Shown: piece by piece, positions 18,505-28,324 of the stretch
Layout of the letters: the number at the start of each line of letters is the position of its first letter
Numbering within the stretch: position 1 is the first letter of the stretch
Assembly (NCBI GenBank): GCA_017620615.1
Contig: JAGAUW010000028.1
Span: forward strand, 1-64,000
DNA: 64,000 nt
Direction of reading: 5' to 3'
Source of the DNA: Clostridia bacterium
Lineage (GTDB): Bacteria > Bacillota > Clostridia > Monoglobales > Monoglobaceae
Program-made: the position numbers and the translations under genes
The notes under the pieces: generated by a model
The model's database searches: none
Seen by the model: the letters and a program-made list of their open reading frames with translations, nothing else
What the model was told of the DNA's origin: nothing

Positions 18505-19449
18505 TTATTTCTTTGCCAGGACTTCTTTTGCTTTTTCTACGATTGTCTTTGTGTCAAGACCATAAATCTCGAAAAGCTTTGCCGGAGTACCGGAACGGCC
18601 GAACACATCTTGTGTGCCAACTCTTGCCATGGGAACAGGTGCGTTTTCTGCCAGAACTTCAGCAACGGCACTTCCAAGACCGCCGATTATATTATGTTCT
18701 TCAGCAGTAACGATTGCGCCGGTTTCCTTGGCTGCTTTTATGATGATTTCTTTGTCGATGGGTTTTATGGTGTGGATATTAACTACCCTTGCTGAAATGC
18801 CAAACTCTGCGAGAGCGGTTCTTGCTTCAAGTGCATAGGGAACCATAAGACCTGTTGCAATAATTGTAAGGTCAGAGCCACCTTCAAGCTCAATGCCCTT
18901 GCCGATTTCAAATTTGTAGTTTTCGTCAAAAATGGTTGGAACAGCAAGTCTTCCAAATCTGAGGTATACAGGGCCTTGATGGTCGATTGCAGCTTTAACT
19001 GCAAGACGAGCTTCTGTCGCATCAGCAGGATTGATGATTGTCATATTGGGAATTGTACGCATAATACCTATATCTTCAAGACACTGATGAGTAGCGCCGT
19101 CCTCGCCAACAGAGATTCCTGCATGAGTTGCACCGATTTTTACGTTTAAAGCAGGGTATCCAATGGAGTTGCGGATTTGTTCAAATGCTCTGCCTGAGGC
19201 GAACATTGCAAAGGAGCTTGCGAAAACTATGTTGCCGCAAGTAGACATTCCTGCTGCAACAGAGAGCATATTGCCTTCGGCAATACCTGCATTTATAAAT
19301 CTTTCGGGATATACTTTTTTGAAGCAGTCGGTTTTGGTTGATTTTGAAAGGTCGGCATCAAGAACGATAATTCTTTCATCACAGCCAAATTCTGCAAGAG
19401 CTGCACCGTAAGCTTCACGTGTTGCTATCTTTTCACCGATTTTGTACAT
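18505..19449 (-). CDS. transketolase, C-terminal subunit
   Basis: The 314-residue product carries the pyrimidine-binding and C-terminal domains of transketolase. It begins with KIATREAYGAALAEFG, has the TPP-activating glutamate region RFINAGIAEGNMLSVAAGM near residue 50, and ends with the C-terminal domain (IHTIKPIDKEIIIKAAKETGAIVTAEEH). The start ATG shares its A with the TAA of the N-terminal subunit gene (TAATG). Split transketolases of this kind are common in Clostridia; both halves are needed for the pentose phosphate pathway. Confidence 0.92.
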   Translation of the reverse strand: MYKIGEKIATREAYGAALAEFGCDERIIVLDADLSKSTKTDCFKKVYPERFINAGIAEGNMLSVAAGMSTCGNIVFASSFAMFASGRAFEQIRNSIGYPALNVKIGATHAGISVGEDGATHQCLEDIGIMRTIPNMTIINPADATEARLAVKAAIDHQGPVYLRFGRLAVPTIFDENYKFEIGKGIELEGGSDLTIIATGLMVPYALEARTALAEFGISARVVNIHTIKPIDKEIIIKAAKETGAIVTAEEHNIIGGLGSAVAEVLAENAPVPMARVGTQDVFGRSGTPAKLFEIYGLDTKTIVEKAKEVLAKK

Positions 19450-20294
19450 TAGAGTGCACCTCCTAAAGAATTTATGTATTCATCAAGTTCACGAGTACCT
19501 ATCTCGCACTGCTCAACAGAGGGAGCGCTGCCGTGCCAGTTGCACTGGTTTTCCATGAACGAAACACCTTTGCCTTTTATGGTGTTTGCGATAATTATTG
19601 TGGGCATTCCTTTTGTTTCTTTGGCTTTTTTGACGGCATCTTCTATTTCACCAAAATTGTGGCCATCTATTGTGAGAACGTTCCAGTTGAAGGCTTCAAA
19701 TTTCTTATCAAAAGGTGTTGGGTTCATGACGTCACGTATATTTCCGTCAATCTGGAGGTTATTGAAATCAAGAAAAACAGTGAGATTGTCAAGCTTATAG
19801 TGAGCGGCAAACATAGCCGCTTCCCATACCTGACCCTCTTCACATTCGCCGTCGCCGATGATGGAATAAACCCGATAGTCTTTTTTGTTGATCTTTCCGG
19901 CAAGTGCCATTCCGCAGGCTGCACTTATGCCCTGACCGAGTGAGCCGGTTGACATATCCACGCCTTTTACCCCTTTCATATCAGGGTGTCCCTGAAGATA
20001 GCTTTCGGCATTTCTGAATGTTTTGATGTCTTCTTTTGGAATAAATCCACGCTCCGCAAGGGCGCCGTAAAGGGCGGGGGAAGCGTGACCTTTTGAAAGG
20101 ACAAATCTGTCACGGTCGGGATTTTGGGAATTTTTGGGGTCGATATTCATTTCTGACATAAAGAGATATGCCAGAATATCTGCTGAAGAGAGCGAGCCAC
20201 CCGGGTGACCAGATTTGGCGTTGCAGGTTGCTTCAAGCACCATTTTTCGGATGTTTGCAGCAGACCGCTTGAGCTCTGTGTAATTGTTGTTCAT
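19449..20294 (-). CDS. transketolase, N-terminal subunit
   Basis: The 281-residue N-terminal half binds the diphosphate of TPP. The motif GDGECEEGQVWEAAMFAAHY ending in FLDFNNLQ lies near residue 150, and HPGGSLSSADILAYLF near 30. An upstream in-frame ATG would add 18 residues, but GGAGG nine bases before MNNNYTELKR supports 20294. It is translationally coupled to the C-terminal subunit gene by a TAATG overlap. Confidence 0.92.
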   Translation of the reverse strand: MNNNYTELKRSAANIRKMVLEATCNAKSGHPGGSLSSADILAYLFMSEMNIDPKNSQNPDRDRFVLSKGHASPALYGALAERGFIPKEDIKTFRNAESYLQGHPDMKGVKGVDMSTGSLGQGISAACGMALAGKINKKDYRVYSIIGDGECEEGQVWEAAMFAAHYKLDNLTVFLDFNNLQIDGNIRDVMNPTPFDKKFEAFNWNVLTIDGHNFGEIEDAVKKAKETKGMPTIIIANTIKGKGVSFMENQCNWHGSAPSVEQCEIGTRELDEYINSLGGAL

Positions 20295-20344
20295 GGTTGT
20301 TGGCCTCCGTTTGCTTGAAAATTGTTTATATTGTGGTATAAAGC

Positions 20345-21181
20345 TCAACTGGCTTTAAACCCGTTTCCCAACACTTCGTGGGCGTCGGAGAGAACGACAA
20401 AAGCACCGCTGTCAATAAGCTTTATAAATTTTTTCAGTTTGTTTATTTCGTATTTTTTTACCACACACATAAGGACGGTTTTTTCATTTTTTGTGTAGTG
20501 AGATGATGCGTGGAGTGCGGTGGTACCGCGGTTTAGTTGCTCATAAATGCCCAAAGAAATTTCTTCGGGTTTGTCCGATATGATATAAGCGATTTTTGCA
20601 AAATCAATGCCCTCAAGCATCAAATCTACCACGTGAGAGCAGAAGAAGAGTGCTATTGCAGAATAAAGGATGACCTCCCAACGTCCAAAAGTTAACCCTG
20701 CTAAAAGAACAATGGAAATATCAATTATCAGGATGAATCGACCTATTGAAAAGGAAGGGAAATGTTTTTTCAAAATTTGGGCAGCAATATCTGTTCCTCC
20801 CGTGGTTGAGCCCGACCAGAAGACTATGCCAAGCCCAAGACCCATAAAGCTTCCACCGTATATTGCTGACAAAAGGACGTCCTGTGTCACAGGGGTTAAA
20901 AAAGAAAAAATGTCGGTAAATACAGATAAAGATACCATGCCAAAAAGTGACGAAATGAGAAAACTTTTGTCAAAGTATTTTAGACTAAACAAAAATATGG
21001 GAATATTCAAGAACAAAATTGAAATTCCCACAGGAATTTTTGTCAGGTGGTTGATGAGGATTGAAACACCACTTAAGCCACCGGGGGCAATGTCTGCAGG
21101 AATCAAAAATAGATTTAGTGACAGTGCTACAACAAATGAGCCCAGCAAAACAAAGAAATATTTTTTCAAAGAGGCAAGCAT
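20345..21181 (-). CDS. YitT family membrane protein (DUF161 + DUF2179)
   Basis: A 278-residue membrane protein with five or six N-terminal transmembrane segments (ADIAPGGLSGVSILINHL; FWSGSTTGGTDIAAQILKKHFP) and a C-terminal cytosolic DUF2179 domain (ISDKPEEISLGIYEQLNRGTTALHASSHYTKNEKTVLMCVVKKYEINKLKKFI). Function is unknown. AGGAG ten bases before MLASLKK supports the start at 21181 rather than an ATG 39 bases upstream. It is embedded between mrnC and the transketolase genes on the cysteine operon. Confidence 0.9.
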   Translation of the reverse strand: MLASLKKYFFVLLGSFVVALSLNLFLIPADIAPGGLSGVSILINHLTKIPVGISILFLNIPIFLFSLKYFDKSFLISSLFGMVSLSVFTDIFSFLTPVTQDVLLSAIYGGSFMGLGLGIVFWSGSTTGGTDIAAQILKKHFPSFSIGRFILIIDISIVLLAGLTFGRWEVILYSAIALFFCSHVVDLMLEGIDFAKIAYIISDKPEEISLGIYEQLNRGTTALHASSHYTKNEKTVLMCVVKKYEINKLKKFIKLIDSGAFVVLSDAHEVLGNGFKAS

Positions 21182-21226
21182 TTTCACACATCTCCTAAAG
21201 TTTAATATGTAAAAATGCAAAGACTG

Positions 21227-21631
21227 TCAGATGATAAGATTTCGCATAAGCTCAAGAATTCTTTCGCTGTCGCCTTTTAAGTAAAGATAGCCAATCAGCG
21301 CCTCAATGCCGGTAGCAGATTTGTAGTCAATCAAATCTGCATTTTTGGGCGGATGCGAGTTTGTGTTTCTGCCCCGTTTGTAGACCGCAGTTTCCTCTTC
21401 GGTGAGGATGTCCTTTATTTTCTGATAAAGGTCGGACTGAGCCTTTGCGTTGACCATAGTGATTGCCGCTTTGTGTAGCTTTTGAACAGGCATATTCAGG
21501 TCTTTTAAAAGATAAGTCCTGACAAAAAGCTCATACACCACATCACCAAGATATGCAAGAGCAAGGGGCGAATATTGGCTTGGGGGGACTTTTTTACCCA
21601 CTTCAAATTCTTCAATAAAAGTATCAAGCAT
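21227..21631 (-). CDS. mrnC: mini-ribonuclease III
   Basis: Mini-III is an RNase III catalytic domain without an RNA-binding domain and matures 23S rRNA ends. The 134-residue protein has the catalytic block PLALAYLGDVVYELFVRTYLL near residue 24 and the second acidic region ATGIEALIGYLYLKGD near 105. It follows cysS by 19 bases, the usual cysS-mrnC order in Bacillota. Confidence 0.93.
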   Translation of the reverse strand: MLDTFIEEFEVGKKVPPSQYSPLALAYLGDVVYELFVRTYLLKDLNMPVQKLHKAAITMVNAKAQSDLYQKIKDILTEEETAVYKRGRNTNSHPPKNADLIDYKSATGIEALIGYLYLKGDSERILELMRNLII

Positions 21632-21650
21632 AAGATTTACCTCGACTCAA

Positions 21651-23057
21651 TCAGGCTTTTGTGATTTGCTGGCCTTGTGGGGTGTCTTTTACTATTATAC
21701 CCATTTCACGAAGTTTATCACGCAGCTCGTCTGATTTTGCCCAGTTTTTTTCCTTGCGGGCTGTTTCACGTTCTTTTAAAATAGCGTTTATTTCGTCATC
21801 GGTGTCGTTAGCTGCATCCTTTGTAAGAAGTCCAAGAACGCCGCCAAGCTCACGGATTGTGTCAATGGTTGCGGAAATAGTTTCCTTTGAAAAATCGGTG
21901 CTTCCGATGATGTTTTTGTTTGCTTCTGAAACAAGCTCGAAAATAACAGAAATTGCATCCGCTGTATTGAGGTCATCGTCCATTGCGGTAATGTATTTTT
22001 CTTTGAGAGCAGCAACGGTTTCTTTGTATGCGATTTCTTTTTCTGAAAGGTTAGCTGCGCTTGCTGCATTTTTCATTGCAAAGGTCATATCCCCAAGGCA
22101 GTTATAAATTCTGTCAAGAGCAGATTTTGCCGACTGCATAAGGTCTTTGCTGAAGTTTATGGGGCTTCTGTAATGTGCTGAAAGCATAAAGAAACGGATA
22201 ACCTCATAGTCAAACTCCTCGGCGATTTCACGGACTGTGAAGAAGTTACCAAGAGATTTTGACATTTTTTTGTTGTCGATGTTTATATAGCCATTGTGCA
22301 TCCAATAGTTGGCAAAGGTAACGCCGTGGGCACATTCGCTCTGTGCGATTTCGTTTTCGTGGTGGGGGAAGATGAGATCCTGTCCACCGCTGTGGATGTC
22401 AATGGTTTTTGCTAAAAATTTGTTTGCCATAGCGCTACACTCGATGTGCCAGCCCGGTCTTCCCATCCCCCAGGGACTTTCCCAGGCGGGTTCGCCCGGT
22501 TTTTGCTTTTTCCAGAGGGCAAAGTCCATAGGGTCACGCTTATCTTCGTTTATGTTTATTCTTGCGCCGCTTTCCAAATCTTCAAGTGGCTGGTGTGAAA
22601 GCTTTCCGTATTCTTCGAATTTTTTTGCTGCAAAATATACGTCGCCGTCTACGTTATATGCATAGCCATTGTCTTCAAGCTCTTTTACTATTTCAATGAT
22701 TGCGTCGATGTTGTCGGTCGCTCTGGGATGGAAGGTGGCACGCTTGATGCCAAGACCATCAGCGTCTTTGAAATATTCAGCGATATATTGGTCGGCAAGC
22801 TCTTTGACAGTGATGCCCAACTCGTTTGCCTTGTTTATCATTTTGTCGTCGATATCAGTGAAATTCTGGGCGAAATATACCTTGAAGCCACTGTATTCAA
22901 GATAGCGGCGGAGGGTATCAAAAATAATAAAGGGACGTGCGTTTCCTATGTGAAAATAGTTATACACTGTGGGGCCGCAGGAATACATACGGATAACGCC
23001 TTTTTCCACGGGAACGAGCTCTTCTTTTTTTCTACTTAATGTATTGAAAACTTTCAT
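21651..23057 (-). CDS. cysS: cysteine-tRNA ligase
   Basis: Class I synthetase charging tRNA-Cys. The 468-residue protein has a zinc-site cysteine in [20 protein letters not shown] (HIGN signature, residues 24-43), further zinc ligands in WHIECSAM and [10 protein letters not shown] near 205-240, and [10 protein letters not shown] near 267. The C-terminal DALR-like domain follows. Located between cysE and mrnC. No T-box leader is visible before the operon. Confidence 0.96.
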   Translation of the reverse strand: MKVFNTLSRKKEELVPVEKGVIRMYSCGPTVYNYFHIGNARPFIIFDTLRRYLEYSGFKVYFAQNFTDIDDKMINKANELGITVKELADQYIAEYFKDADGLGIKRATFHPRATDNIDAIIEIVKELEDNGYAYNVDGDVYFAAKKFEEYGKLSHQPLEDLESGARININEDKRDPMDFALWKKQKPGEPAWESPWGMGRPGWHIECSAMANKFLAKTIDIHSGGQDLIFPHHENEIAQSECAHGVTFANYWMHNGYINIDNKKMSKSLGNFFTVREIAEEFDYEVIRFFMLSAHYRSPINFSKDLMQSAKSALDRIYNCLGDMTFAMKNAASAANLSEKEIAYKETVAALKEKYITAMDDDLNTADAISVIFELVSEANKNIIGSTDFSKETISATIDTIRELGGVLGLLTKDAANDTDDEINAILKERETARKEKNWAKSDELRDKLREMGIIVKDTPQGQQITKA

Positions 23058-23086
23058 TTTGATAGTCCTTTCTGTAACGGGGAAAT

Positions 23087-23743
23087 TTATTCCTCGGGAT
23101 TGTCGTTTTTAAGACTTGATTTAAGATGGTCAAGTTCAACACGCAACTTGCAAAGCTCCATTGAAACAGGGTCCGGAATGTGAATCTGGTCCAAATCGAT
23201 TTTTGCAGGAGCGATTTTTACGTTGTCACGTTTCACTATGTGGGCAGGAACACCGACACAAGTACTGTTGGGTGGAATTTCGTTTAGCACAACTGCGTTG
23301 GCGGCAATTTTGCTGTTGTCACCCACTGTGAATGGACCAAGAACCTTGGCACCGCTGCCGATGGTGACATTGTTGCCGATAGTGGGGTGACGCTTTCCCT
23401 TGTCTTTTCCTGTACCGCCCAGAGTCACGCCCTGGTATATGGTGCAGTTGTCACCGATTATGGCAGTTTCACCAATCACCACACCCATGCCGTGGTCAAT
23501 GAAAAGACCTGTGCCAATCTGTGCTGCGGGATGGATTTCTATTCCTGTTTTGCGTCTTGCACGCTTTGAAACCCAGTCGGCAAGGAAATAAAAGCCGTGT
23601 TCGTAAAGTTTGTGAGCAAAACGATAGCTGAGTATTGCCTTTACACCGGGATATAAAAACAATACCTGAAGCCTGCTTCTTGCGGCGGGGTCACGTTCAA
23701 AAGCCAGATTAACCTCGAGCTTTAATGTTTTAAAAAAGTTCAT
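23087..23743 (-). CDS. cysE: serine O-acetyltransferase
   Basis: CysE acetylates serine with acetyl-CoA in the first committed step of cysteine synthesis. The 218-residue protein has a short N-terminal helical domain and a left-handed beta-helix of hexapeptide repeats, with the catalytic histidine in [14 protein letters not shown] near residue 90 and [20 protein letters not shown]. It is of the short Bacillota type. GAGG nine bases before MNFFKTLK supports 23743. First gene of the operon; a promoter lies 50 bases upstream. Confidence 0.95.
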   Translation of the reverse strand: MNFFKTLKLEVNLAFERDPAARSRLQVLFLYPGVKAILSYRFAHKLYEHGFYFLADWVSKRARRKTGIEIHPAAQIGTGLFIDHGMGVVIGETAIIGDNCTIYQGVTLGGTGKDKGKRHPTIGNNVTIGSGAKVLGPFTVGDNSKIAANAVVLNEIPPNSTCVGVPAHIVKRDNVKIAPAKIDLDQIHIPDPVSMELCKLRVELDHLKSSLKNDNPEE

Positions 23744-23790
23744 ATAATAAAACCTCACAGTTTTCTGTGGATAAATTTACATACATAAAT

Positions 23791-23819
23791 ATTATACACT
23801 AAAGTTTTGATATAGTAAA
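23791..23819 (-). promoter_or_regulatory. sigma-A promoter of the cysE operon
   Basis: Minus strand: -35 TTTACT (23819-23814), 17-base spacer, -10 TATAAT (23796-23791). A small CACAG/CTGTG hairpin (23756-23769) lies in the short leader just upstream of the GAGG ribosome site. Confidence 0.65.
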
Positions 23820-23955
23820 GTGATTTCTCACAAAAATTTGTCATAAAATCAGCTAAATATATATCTTAAAATTTATTGTATGCTGTAAGGATTCACAAAG
23901 TTACCGAAATGGCATCATAAAAAGGAGGCATACAATAAAAGTTTTTCTAAACCTA

Positions 23956-23984
23956 TTGAAATTATTTGTCGGTTAATGTATAAT
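23956..23984 (+). promoter_or_regulatory. sigma-A promoter of the GT2 gene
   Basis: -35 TTGAAA (23956-23961), 17-base spacer, -10 TATAAT (23979-23984), giving a leader of about 27 bases to the TTG at 24018. Confidence 0.7.
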
Positions 23985-24017
23985 AATACTGATATATTGT
24001 GTTGGATTTGAGAGTCT

Positions 24018-25331
24018 TTGGAATATGACCTTGAATGGACGGAATATTTATTATTGAACAAAGATTTATGTATTGATAAAGGGAAGGCGGTTTCCGCGTT
24101 GGTATTTAAAGTATTTATTGATATATGTCAGCTTTTGCTGTTTTTTATTGCAGGATATTATTTTGTTCTTGCTTTGTTTTCCCTTACGGTTTCAAAAAAA
24201 GAAACGGTGGTAAGTAAGAAAAATAAATTTGCCCTGCTTATTGCGGCTCACAACGAAGAGGCTGTTGTGGGGGATTTGGTGAAGAGTCTTAAAAATCTTG
24301 ACTATCCATCTGATTGCTATGAGATTTTTGTTGTTGCCGACAACTGTACTGACAACACCAAGAAAATCGCAGAGGATTGTGGTGCGGTGGTTTTTGAAAG
24401 ATTTGATGAAAGTGAACGGGGCAAGGGGTTTGCCATGGAGTTTGCTTTTGAAAAGATTTTCGCTCTTGATAAGGGATTTGAATATATTTGTGTGTTTGAT
24501 GCTGACAATGTTGTGAATGAGGATTTTCTGTTTCATATGAATAACAAGATAAATCAGGGCTATCGGGCGGTTCAGGGATACCTCGACAGCAAAAATCCTG
24601 CTGACTCGTGGCTTACATTTTCGTATTCGTTGTGGTATTGGATAAACAACAGACTTTCTCAGCTTTCACGGGGAAACCTGGACCTTGGCTGTCGTCTGGG
24701 CGGTACGGGGTTTGCGGTGGCTTCTGAACTTATAAAAGAATATGGCTGGGGGGCTACTTGTCTTGCGGAGGATACTGAGTTTACACTTAAACTTGCTCTT
24801 AGTGACATAAAGGTTGGGTGGTCTCATGAGGCTGTGGTATATGATGAGAAACCTACCCAGATGTCAACGTCTATGAAACAGCGAAAAAGGTGGATGCAAG
24901 GACTTGCGGATGTTTCTTCTCGGTATGTCAAACCCCTTTTGAAAAAAGGGATAGAGGAAAGGTCTGCGAATGCTTTCCATATGCTTATGAACTTTTGGGG
25001 TGACACACTTTATCCTGTGACGCTTGGTTATTTCCTCGTGGTTTATGGGATGATTTTCTTTGCAGATGAGAAATCTTTGATTTATGATCTGTTTTGTACC
25101 ATGTGGCTTGATCAGTGGAAATTTTTACTTCTTTCGGTGCTTGTTTTCGGGAATATTTTTGTAATTCTTGCAGGACTTTATAATGACAAAAAGCTTGACC
25201 GAAAGGTGATTAAAAACTTTTTTGGATTTGTAATTTACCTTATTACTTGGATTCCTATTGGAATTTGGGGGATTGTAAAGAAGGATGAAAAAGAATGGTT
25301 TCACACACCGCATTCGGGCGGTAAGTCCTGA
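24018..25331 (+). CDS. membrane GT2 glycosyltransferase (cellulose-synthase-like)
   Basis: A processive-type family 2 glycosyltransferase. After one transmembrane helix (about residues 30-57, FIDICQLLLFFIAGYYFVLA) the GT-A domain has AAHNEEAVVGDLVKSL near 76, VVADNCTDNT near 105, the metal-binding FDADN near 165, a TED-like LAEDTEF near 255, and QRKRWMQG near 292, the QxxRW acceptor motif. Two or more transmembrane helices end the 437-residue protein. Sugar and acceptor are unknown. The start is uncertain: the TTG at 24018 lies 27 bases downstream of the predicted transcription start with only a weak GAGAG site, and later TTG codons are possible. Confidence 0.82.
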   Translation: MEYDLEWTEYLLLNKDLCIDKGKAVSALVFKVFIDICQLLLFFIAGYYFVLALFSLTVSKKETVVSKKNKFALLIAAHNEEAVVGDLVKSLKNLDYPSDCYEIFVVADNCTDNTKKIAEDCGAVVFERFDESERGKGFAMEFAFEKIFALDKGFEYICVFDADNVVNEDFLFHMNNKINQGYRAVQGYLDSKNPADSWLTFSYSLWYWINNRLSQLSRGNLDLGCRLGGTGFAVASELIKEYGWGATCLAEDTEFTLKLALSDIKVGWSHEAVVYDEKPTQMSTSMKQRKRWMQGLADVSSRYVKPLLKKGIEERSANAFHMLMNFWGDTLYPVTLGYFLVVYGMIFFADEKSLIYDLFCTMWLDQWKFLLLSVLVFGNIFVILAGLYNDKKLDRKVIKNFFGFVIYLITWIPIGIWGIVKKDEKEWFHTPHSGGKS

Positions 25332-25354
25332 GGGGTGGTGAAAAGGAGGGAAAA

Positions 25355-25873
25355 ATGGATATTTTTATTGAGGAAATGGTTGAAAGAAAAAGAACGGTAA
25401 AGGATGTAGCTATAGTTTTCGGTCTTATGATATTGAGCGTGATTTTTGCCTATCTTCTTTTAGTGGTGGTTTTTCCGCTTATTCCACAGCTTGGCTCGGT
25501 TTTGTTTGCGTTGACAGCAGGGGTTATATATCTTGCTTATCGGTTCTCTATGTCCTTTAATGTTGAATACGAATATTCTCTGGTTAAAAATGAAATAGAC
25601 ATTGACAAAATTATGAACAGAAGAAAGAGAAAAAGACTCACAACTGTTAACATAAAAGGTCTTGAGGCTTTTGGACGTTGTGGCGGAAATCACGAGTATG
25701 AGAGGTTTGTAGGTGACATTTCTGTAAAGAAGATTTATGCTTGTGAAAAAAAGGATGATGAAAACAATTATTTTGTGGTTTATTTTGAAAACAGTATGAA
25801 AATGATGACTGTTTTTTCGCCGTCAGAAAAAATTGTCGAGGTAATTGAAAAGCTTAATCCTAAAAGGGTATAA
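25355..25873 (+). CDS. small membrane protein with two transmembrane helices (DUF6106-like)
   Basis: A 172-residue protein with two hydrophobic segments (about residues 20-43 and 48-65) followed by a charged cytosolic domain (YEYSLVKNEIDIDKIMNRRKRKRL, later GDISVKKIYACEKKDDENNYFVVYF). The layout resembles DUF6106 proteins of Clostridia, but I am recalling that family rather than testing it. GGAGGG lies before the ATG. It ends three bases before the AcpS-NnrD start, so co-expression is likely. No function can be given. Confidence 0.72.
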   Translation: MDIFIEEMVERKRTVKDVAIVFGLMILSVIFAYLLLVVVFPLIPQLGSVLFALTAGVIYLAYRFSMSFNVEYEYSLVKNEIDIDKIMNRRKRKRLTTVNIKGLEAFGRCGGNHEYERFVGDISVKKIYACEKKDDENNYFVVYFENSMKMMTVFSPSEKIVEVIEKLNPKRV

Positions 25874-25876
25874 ATT

Positions 25877-27091
25877 ATGGTAAATTGCGGTGTTGATATT
25901 ATAGAAATTTCACGGATTGAAAAAGCGGTCAAAAAAAACAAGAAATTTTTGGACAGGGTGTTTTCGAAGGGTGAAATTGATTATTTCAGGCGAAATGGAA
26001 ATAGAATGGAAACTCTGGCAGGTTTTTATGCTGCCAAAGAAGCTTTTCTCAAGTATAAAAAGTGTGGCATAAAAAGTCTTGAGCTTTCTTGCGTTTCAGT
26101 GGAGCATGGTAGTGCAAATGTCCCGTTTATAGTGTATAAAGGCGCGAGACAGTCGGTGTCTTTAAGTATTTCTCACCACAAAACTTCTGCGGTGGCAGTG
26201 GTTTGCGGTAATGAATTTGATGCACCCTATGTTGATTCAGAAATGGGAGAAATGATTCCAAAACGAAGAGCTGATGCCCATAAAGGTAATTGCGGTCGGG
26301 TTTTGGTGATTGCAGGTTCGAGAGGAATGACGGGGGCTGCTGTGCTTGCGGCAAAAAGCGCGCTTCGCTCGGGTAGCGGGCTGGTGACAGTGGCGGTGCC
26401 AAAGGATGAAAGAATAATTGTTGCCTCTATGGTGCCTGAAATTATTACGGTGGGTCTTGATGCTGAAAACGGTATCATTTGCTGCGGTGCAATAAAGGAA
26501 ATTCTTGCTGAGGCAGGAAAAGCGGATGCAGTGGTTTTTGGACCCGGACTTTCGCAAAATAAAGATATAAAAGATATTCTTTTTGGGCTTCTTACTCAGT
26601 ACAGCGGCAAGCTTGTGATAGATGCAGACGGGCTCAATGCCCTGAAATCGGATTGCGAAATTCTTAAGGAAAAGAAATGTCAAGTGGTTATAACGCCTCA
26701 TCCCGGTGAAATGGCAAGGCTTTTGGGAGTTACAACCCAGGATATAGCGAAAGACAGATGTGGTATAGCGTCGCGCTTCGCAAAGGAATATGGGGTGACT
26801 GTGGTACTTAAAGGAAAGGACACTGTCGTGGCGGATGAAAATGGTGATGTAAAAATCAATCCCACAGGAAATCCGGGGATGGCAACAGCCGGCATGGGCG
26901 ATGTCCTTTCGGGAGTTATTGCATCGTTTTTGGGACAGGGGCTTGAGTGTTTTGATGCAGCGGTTCTGGGCGCGTATATTCACGGCAAAGCAGGTGACTT
27001 AGCGAAATGCGAAAAAGGTATCCACGGGCTTATTGCATCGGATGTTTTGGAAAAAATGCCTTTGGCAATTAAGTCAGAAGTTGATATATAA
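25877..27091 (+). CDS. AcpS-NnrD fusion: holo-ACP synthase joined to ADP-dependent NAD(P)H-hydrate dehydratase
   Basis: One 404-residue frame joins two enzymes. Residues 1-115 are AcpS, which transfers phosphopantetheine from CoA to acyl carrier protein: CGVDIIEISRIEKAV with the Mg aspartate, FYAAKEAFLKY with the glutamate, and LSISHHKTSAVAVV. Residues 130-400 are the ribokinase-fold NnrD, which repairs hydrated NAD(P)H: KGNCGRVLVIAGSRGMTGAA, VIDADGLNAL, VITPHPGEMARLLG, and the catalytic GNPGMATAGMGDVLSGVIA. The usual partner NnrE epimerase domain is absent. No frameshift is needed to join the parts. alr follows 26 bases later, as often found for nnrD or acpS genes. Confidence 0.9.
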   Translation: MVNCGVDIIEISRIEKAVKKNKKFLDRVFSKGEIDYFRRNGNRMETLAGFYAAKEAFLKYKKCGIKSLELSCVSVEHGSANVPFIVYKGARQSVSLSISHHKTSAVAVVCGNEFDAPYVDSEMGEMIPKRRADAHKGNCGRVLVIAGSRGMTGAAVLAAKSALRSGSGLVTVAVPKDERIIVASMVPEIITVGLDAENGIICCGAIKEILAEAGKADAVVFGPGLSQNKDIKDILFGLLTQYSGKLVIDADGLNALKSDCEILKEKKCQVVITPHPGEMARLLGVTTQDIAKDRCGIASRFAKEYGVTVVLKGKDTVVADENGDVKINPTGNPGMATAGMGDVLSGVIASFLGQGLECFDAAVLGAYIHGKAGDLAKCEKGIHGLIASDVLEKMPLAIKSEVDI

Positions 27092-27117
27092 AATCTGGAC
27101 AAAAGGAGACGGCTACT

Positions 27118-28311
27118 TTGGAAGAAAGAAACAGAGCGTGGGCAGAAATAGACCTTGATGCCCTGAAACATAACCTGAGAGAAATAAAAAGATGCATAAA
27201 AAAAGACACCCGTATGATGGCTGTTGTCAAGGCTGATGCGTATGGACACGGCGTTTTTGAAGTGGCAAGAACTGCTATTGAAAATGGGGCTGACTATCTT
27301 GGCGTTGCCTGGGTTTGTGAGGCTGTTGAACTTCGGGAGCTGGGAATTAACGTGCCGATTATGGTGCTTGGGAACTCTGCTTACAGTGAGATAGAAGAGA
27401 TTGTAAAGTATGATATTACGGCTACTGTTTCGGATGTTGGCTTTGCTGAAAAGCTTTCAGATACAGCAAAAAAACTTAATAAAACAGCAAAAATTCATAT
27501 AAAAATAGACACAGGGATGTCCAGAATAGGATTTCTTTCAGATACTGAAGAAAGAAAAAAAGATACCTGCGGCAAAATTTTAAAAATCTCAAAGCTTTCG
27601 GGCGTTGAAATTGAAGGGATTTTCTCGCATTTTGCATCGGCTGATGACGAAGATACTGATTATACTTATATGCAATATAATCGGTTTTTGGCAGTTGTGG
27701 AAGAATTGGAAGAAATGGGTCTTCAAATTCCCATAAAGCATATATGCAACAGTGCGGCGGCGGCGAAATTCCCTGAAATGCACCTTGATATGGTGAGATT
27801 GGGTATAATGATGTATGGTCTTTATCCATCAAAGGGGTTTGATAAAAGGCTTTTGGATTTAATTCCTGTTATGAGCTTTAAGGCTCGTATTACTGCGATA
27901 AAAGAACTTGATGAAGGCGTGTCGCTCAGCTATGGAAGGACATACTGCACAGAGGGCAAATCAAAGATTGCCACGGTGTCGGTAGGGTATGCTGACGGAT
28001 ACCCAAGGGCTCTTTCAAATTTCGCAGAAGTTGCGGCAGGAGGAAAAAGAGCAAAACAAGTAGGAAGAATTTGTATGGACCAATGTATGATTGACGTTTC
28101 AAAGGTTAATAATATAAATGTCGGTGACGAAGTTACCTTGTTTGGCAAAGCATCAGAAAATGGTGTTTCGGCAGATTGCCTTGCGGACGCTTTGGGCACA
28201 ATAAATTATGAAATAGTGTGCAATGTGGCAAGGCGGGTTCCCCGCGTTTATATCAAGGATGGAATGGTTGTTAAATCACTCAATTACATTTTGCGTGAAT
28301 ATGGCATGTAA
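27118..28311 (+). CDS. alr: alanine racemase
   Basis: PLP enzyme interconverting L- and D-alanine for peptidoglycan. The PLP lysine is in VVKADAYGHG near residue 38. Catalytic tyrosine region SLSYGRTYCTEGKSKIATVSVGYADGYPR lies near 270 and CMDQCMIDVS near 322. Length (397) is normal. The start is TTG (27118), set by AAAGGAGA nine bases upstream; no in-frame ATG lies nearby. Confidence 0.95.
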   Translation: MEERNRAWAEIDLDALKHNLREIKRCIKKDTRMMAVVKADAYGHGVFEVARTAIENGADYLGVAWVCEAVELRELGINVPIMVLGNSAYSEIEEIVKYDITATVSDVGFAEKLSDTAKKLNKTAKIHIKIDTGMSRIGFLSDTEERKKDTCGKILKISKLSGVEIEGIFSHFASADDEDTDYTYMQYNRFLAVVEELEEMGLQIPIKHICNSAAAAKFPEMHLDMVRLGIMMYGLYPSKGFDKRLLDLIPVMSFKARITAIKELDEGVSLSYGRTYCTEGKSKIATVSVGYADGYPRALSNFAEVAAGGKRAKQVGRICMDQCMIDVSKVNNINVGDEVTLFGKASENGVSADCLADALGTINYEIVCNVARRVPRVYIKDGMVVKSLNYILREYGM

Positions 28312-28324
28312 ATACATAAATGAG

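Noticed and set aside
23921-23945. A strong AAAGGAGG ribosome-site-like sequence upstream of the GT2 promoter
   Set aside because: No ATG, GTG or TTG follows at useful spacing; the frame after it begins with ATA and closes within 14 codons. It lies outside the predicted GT2 transcript.
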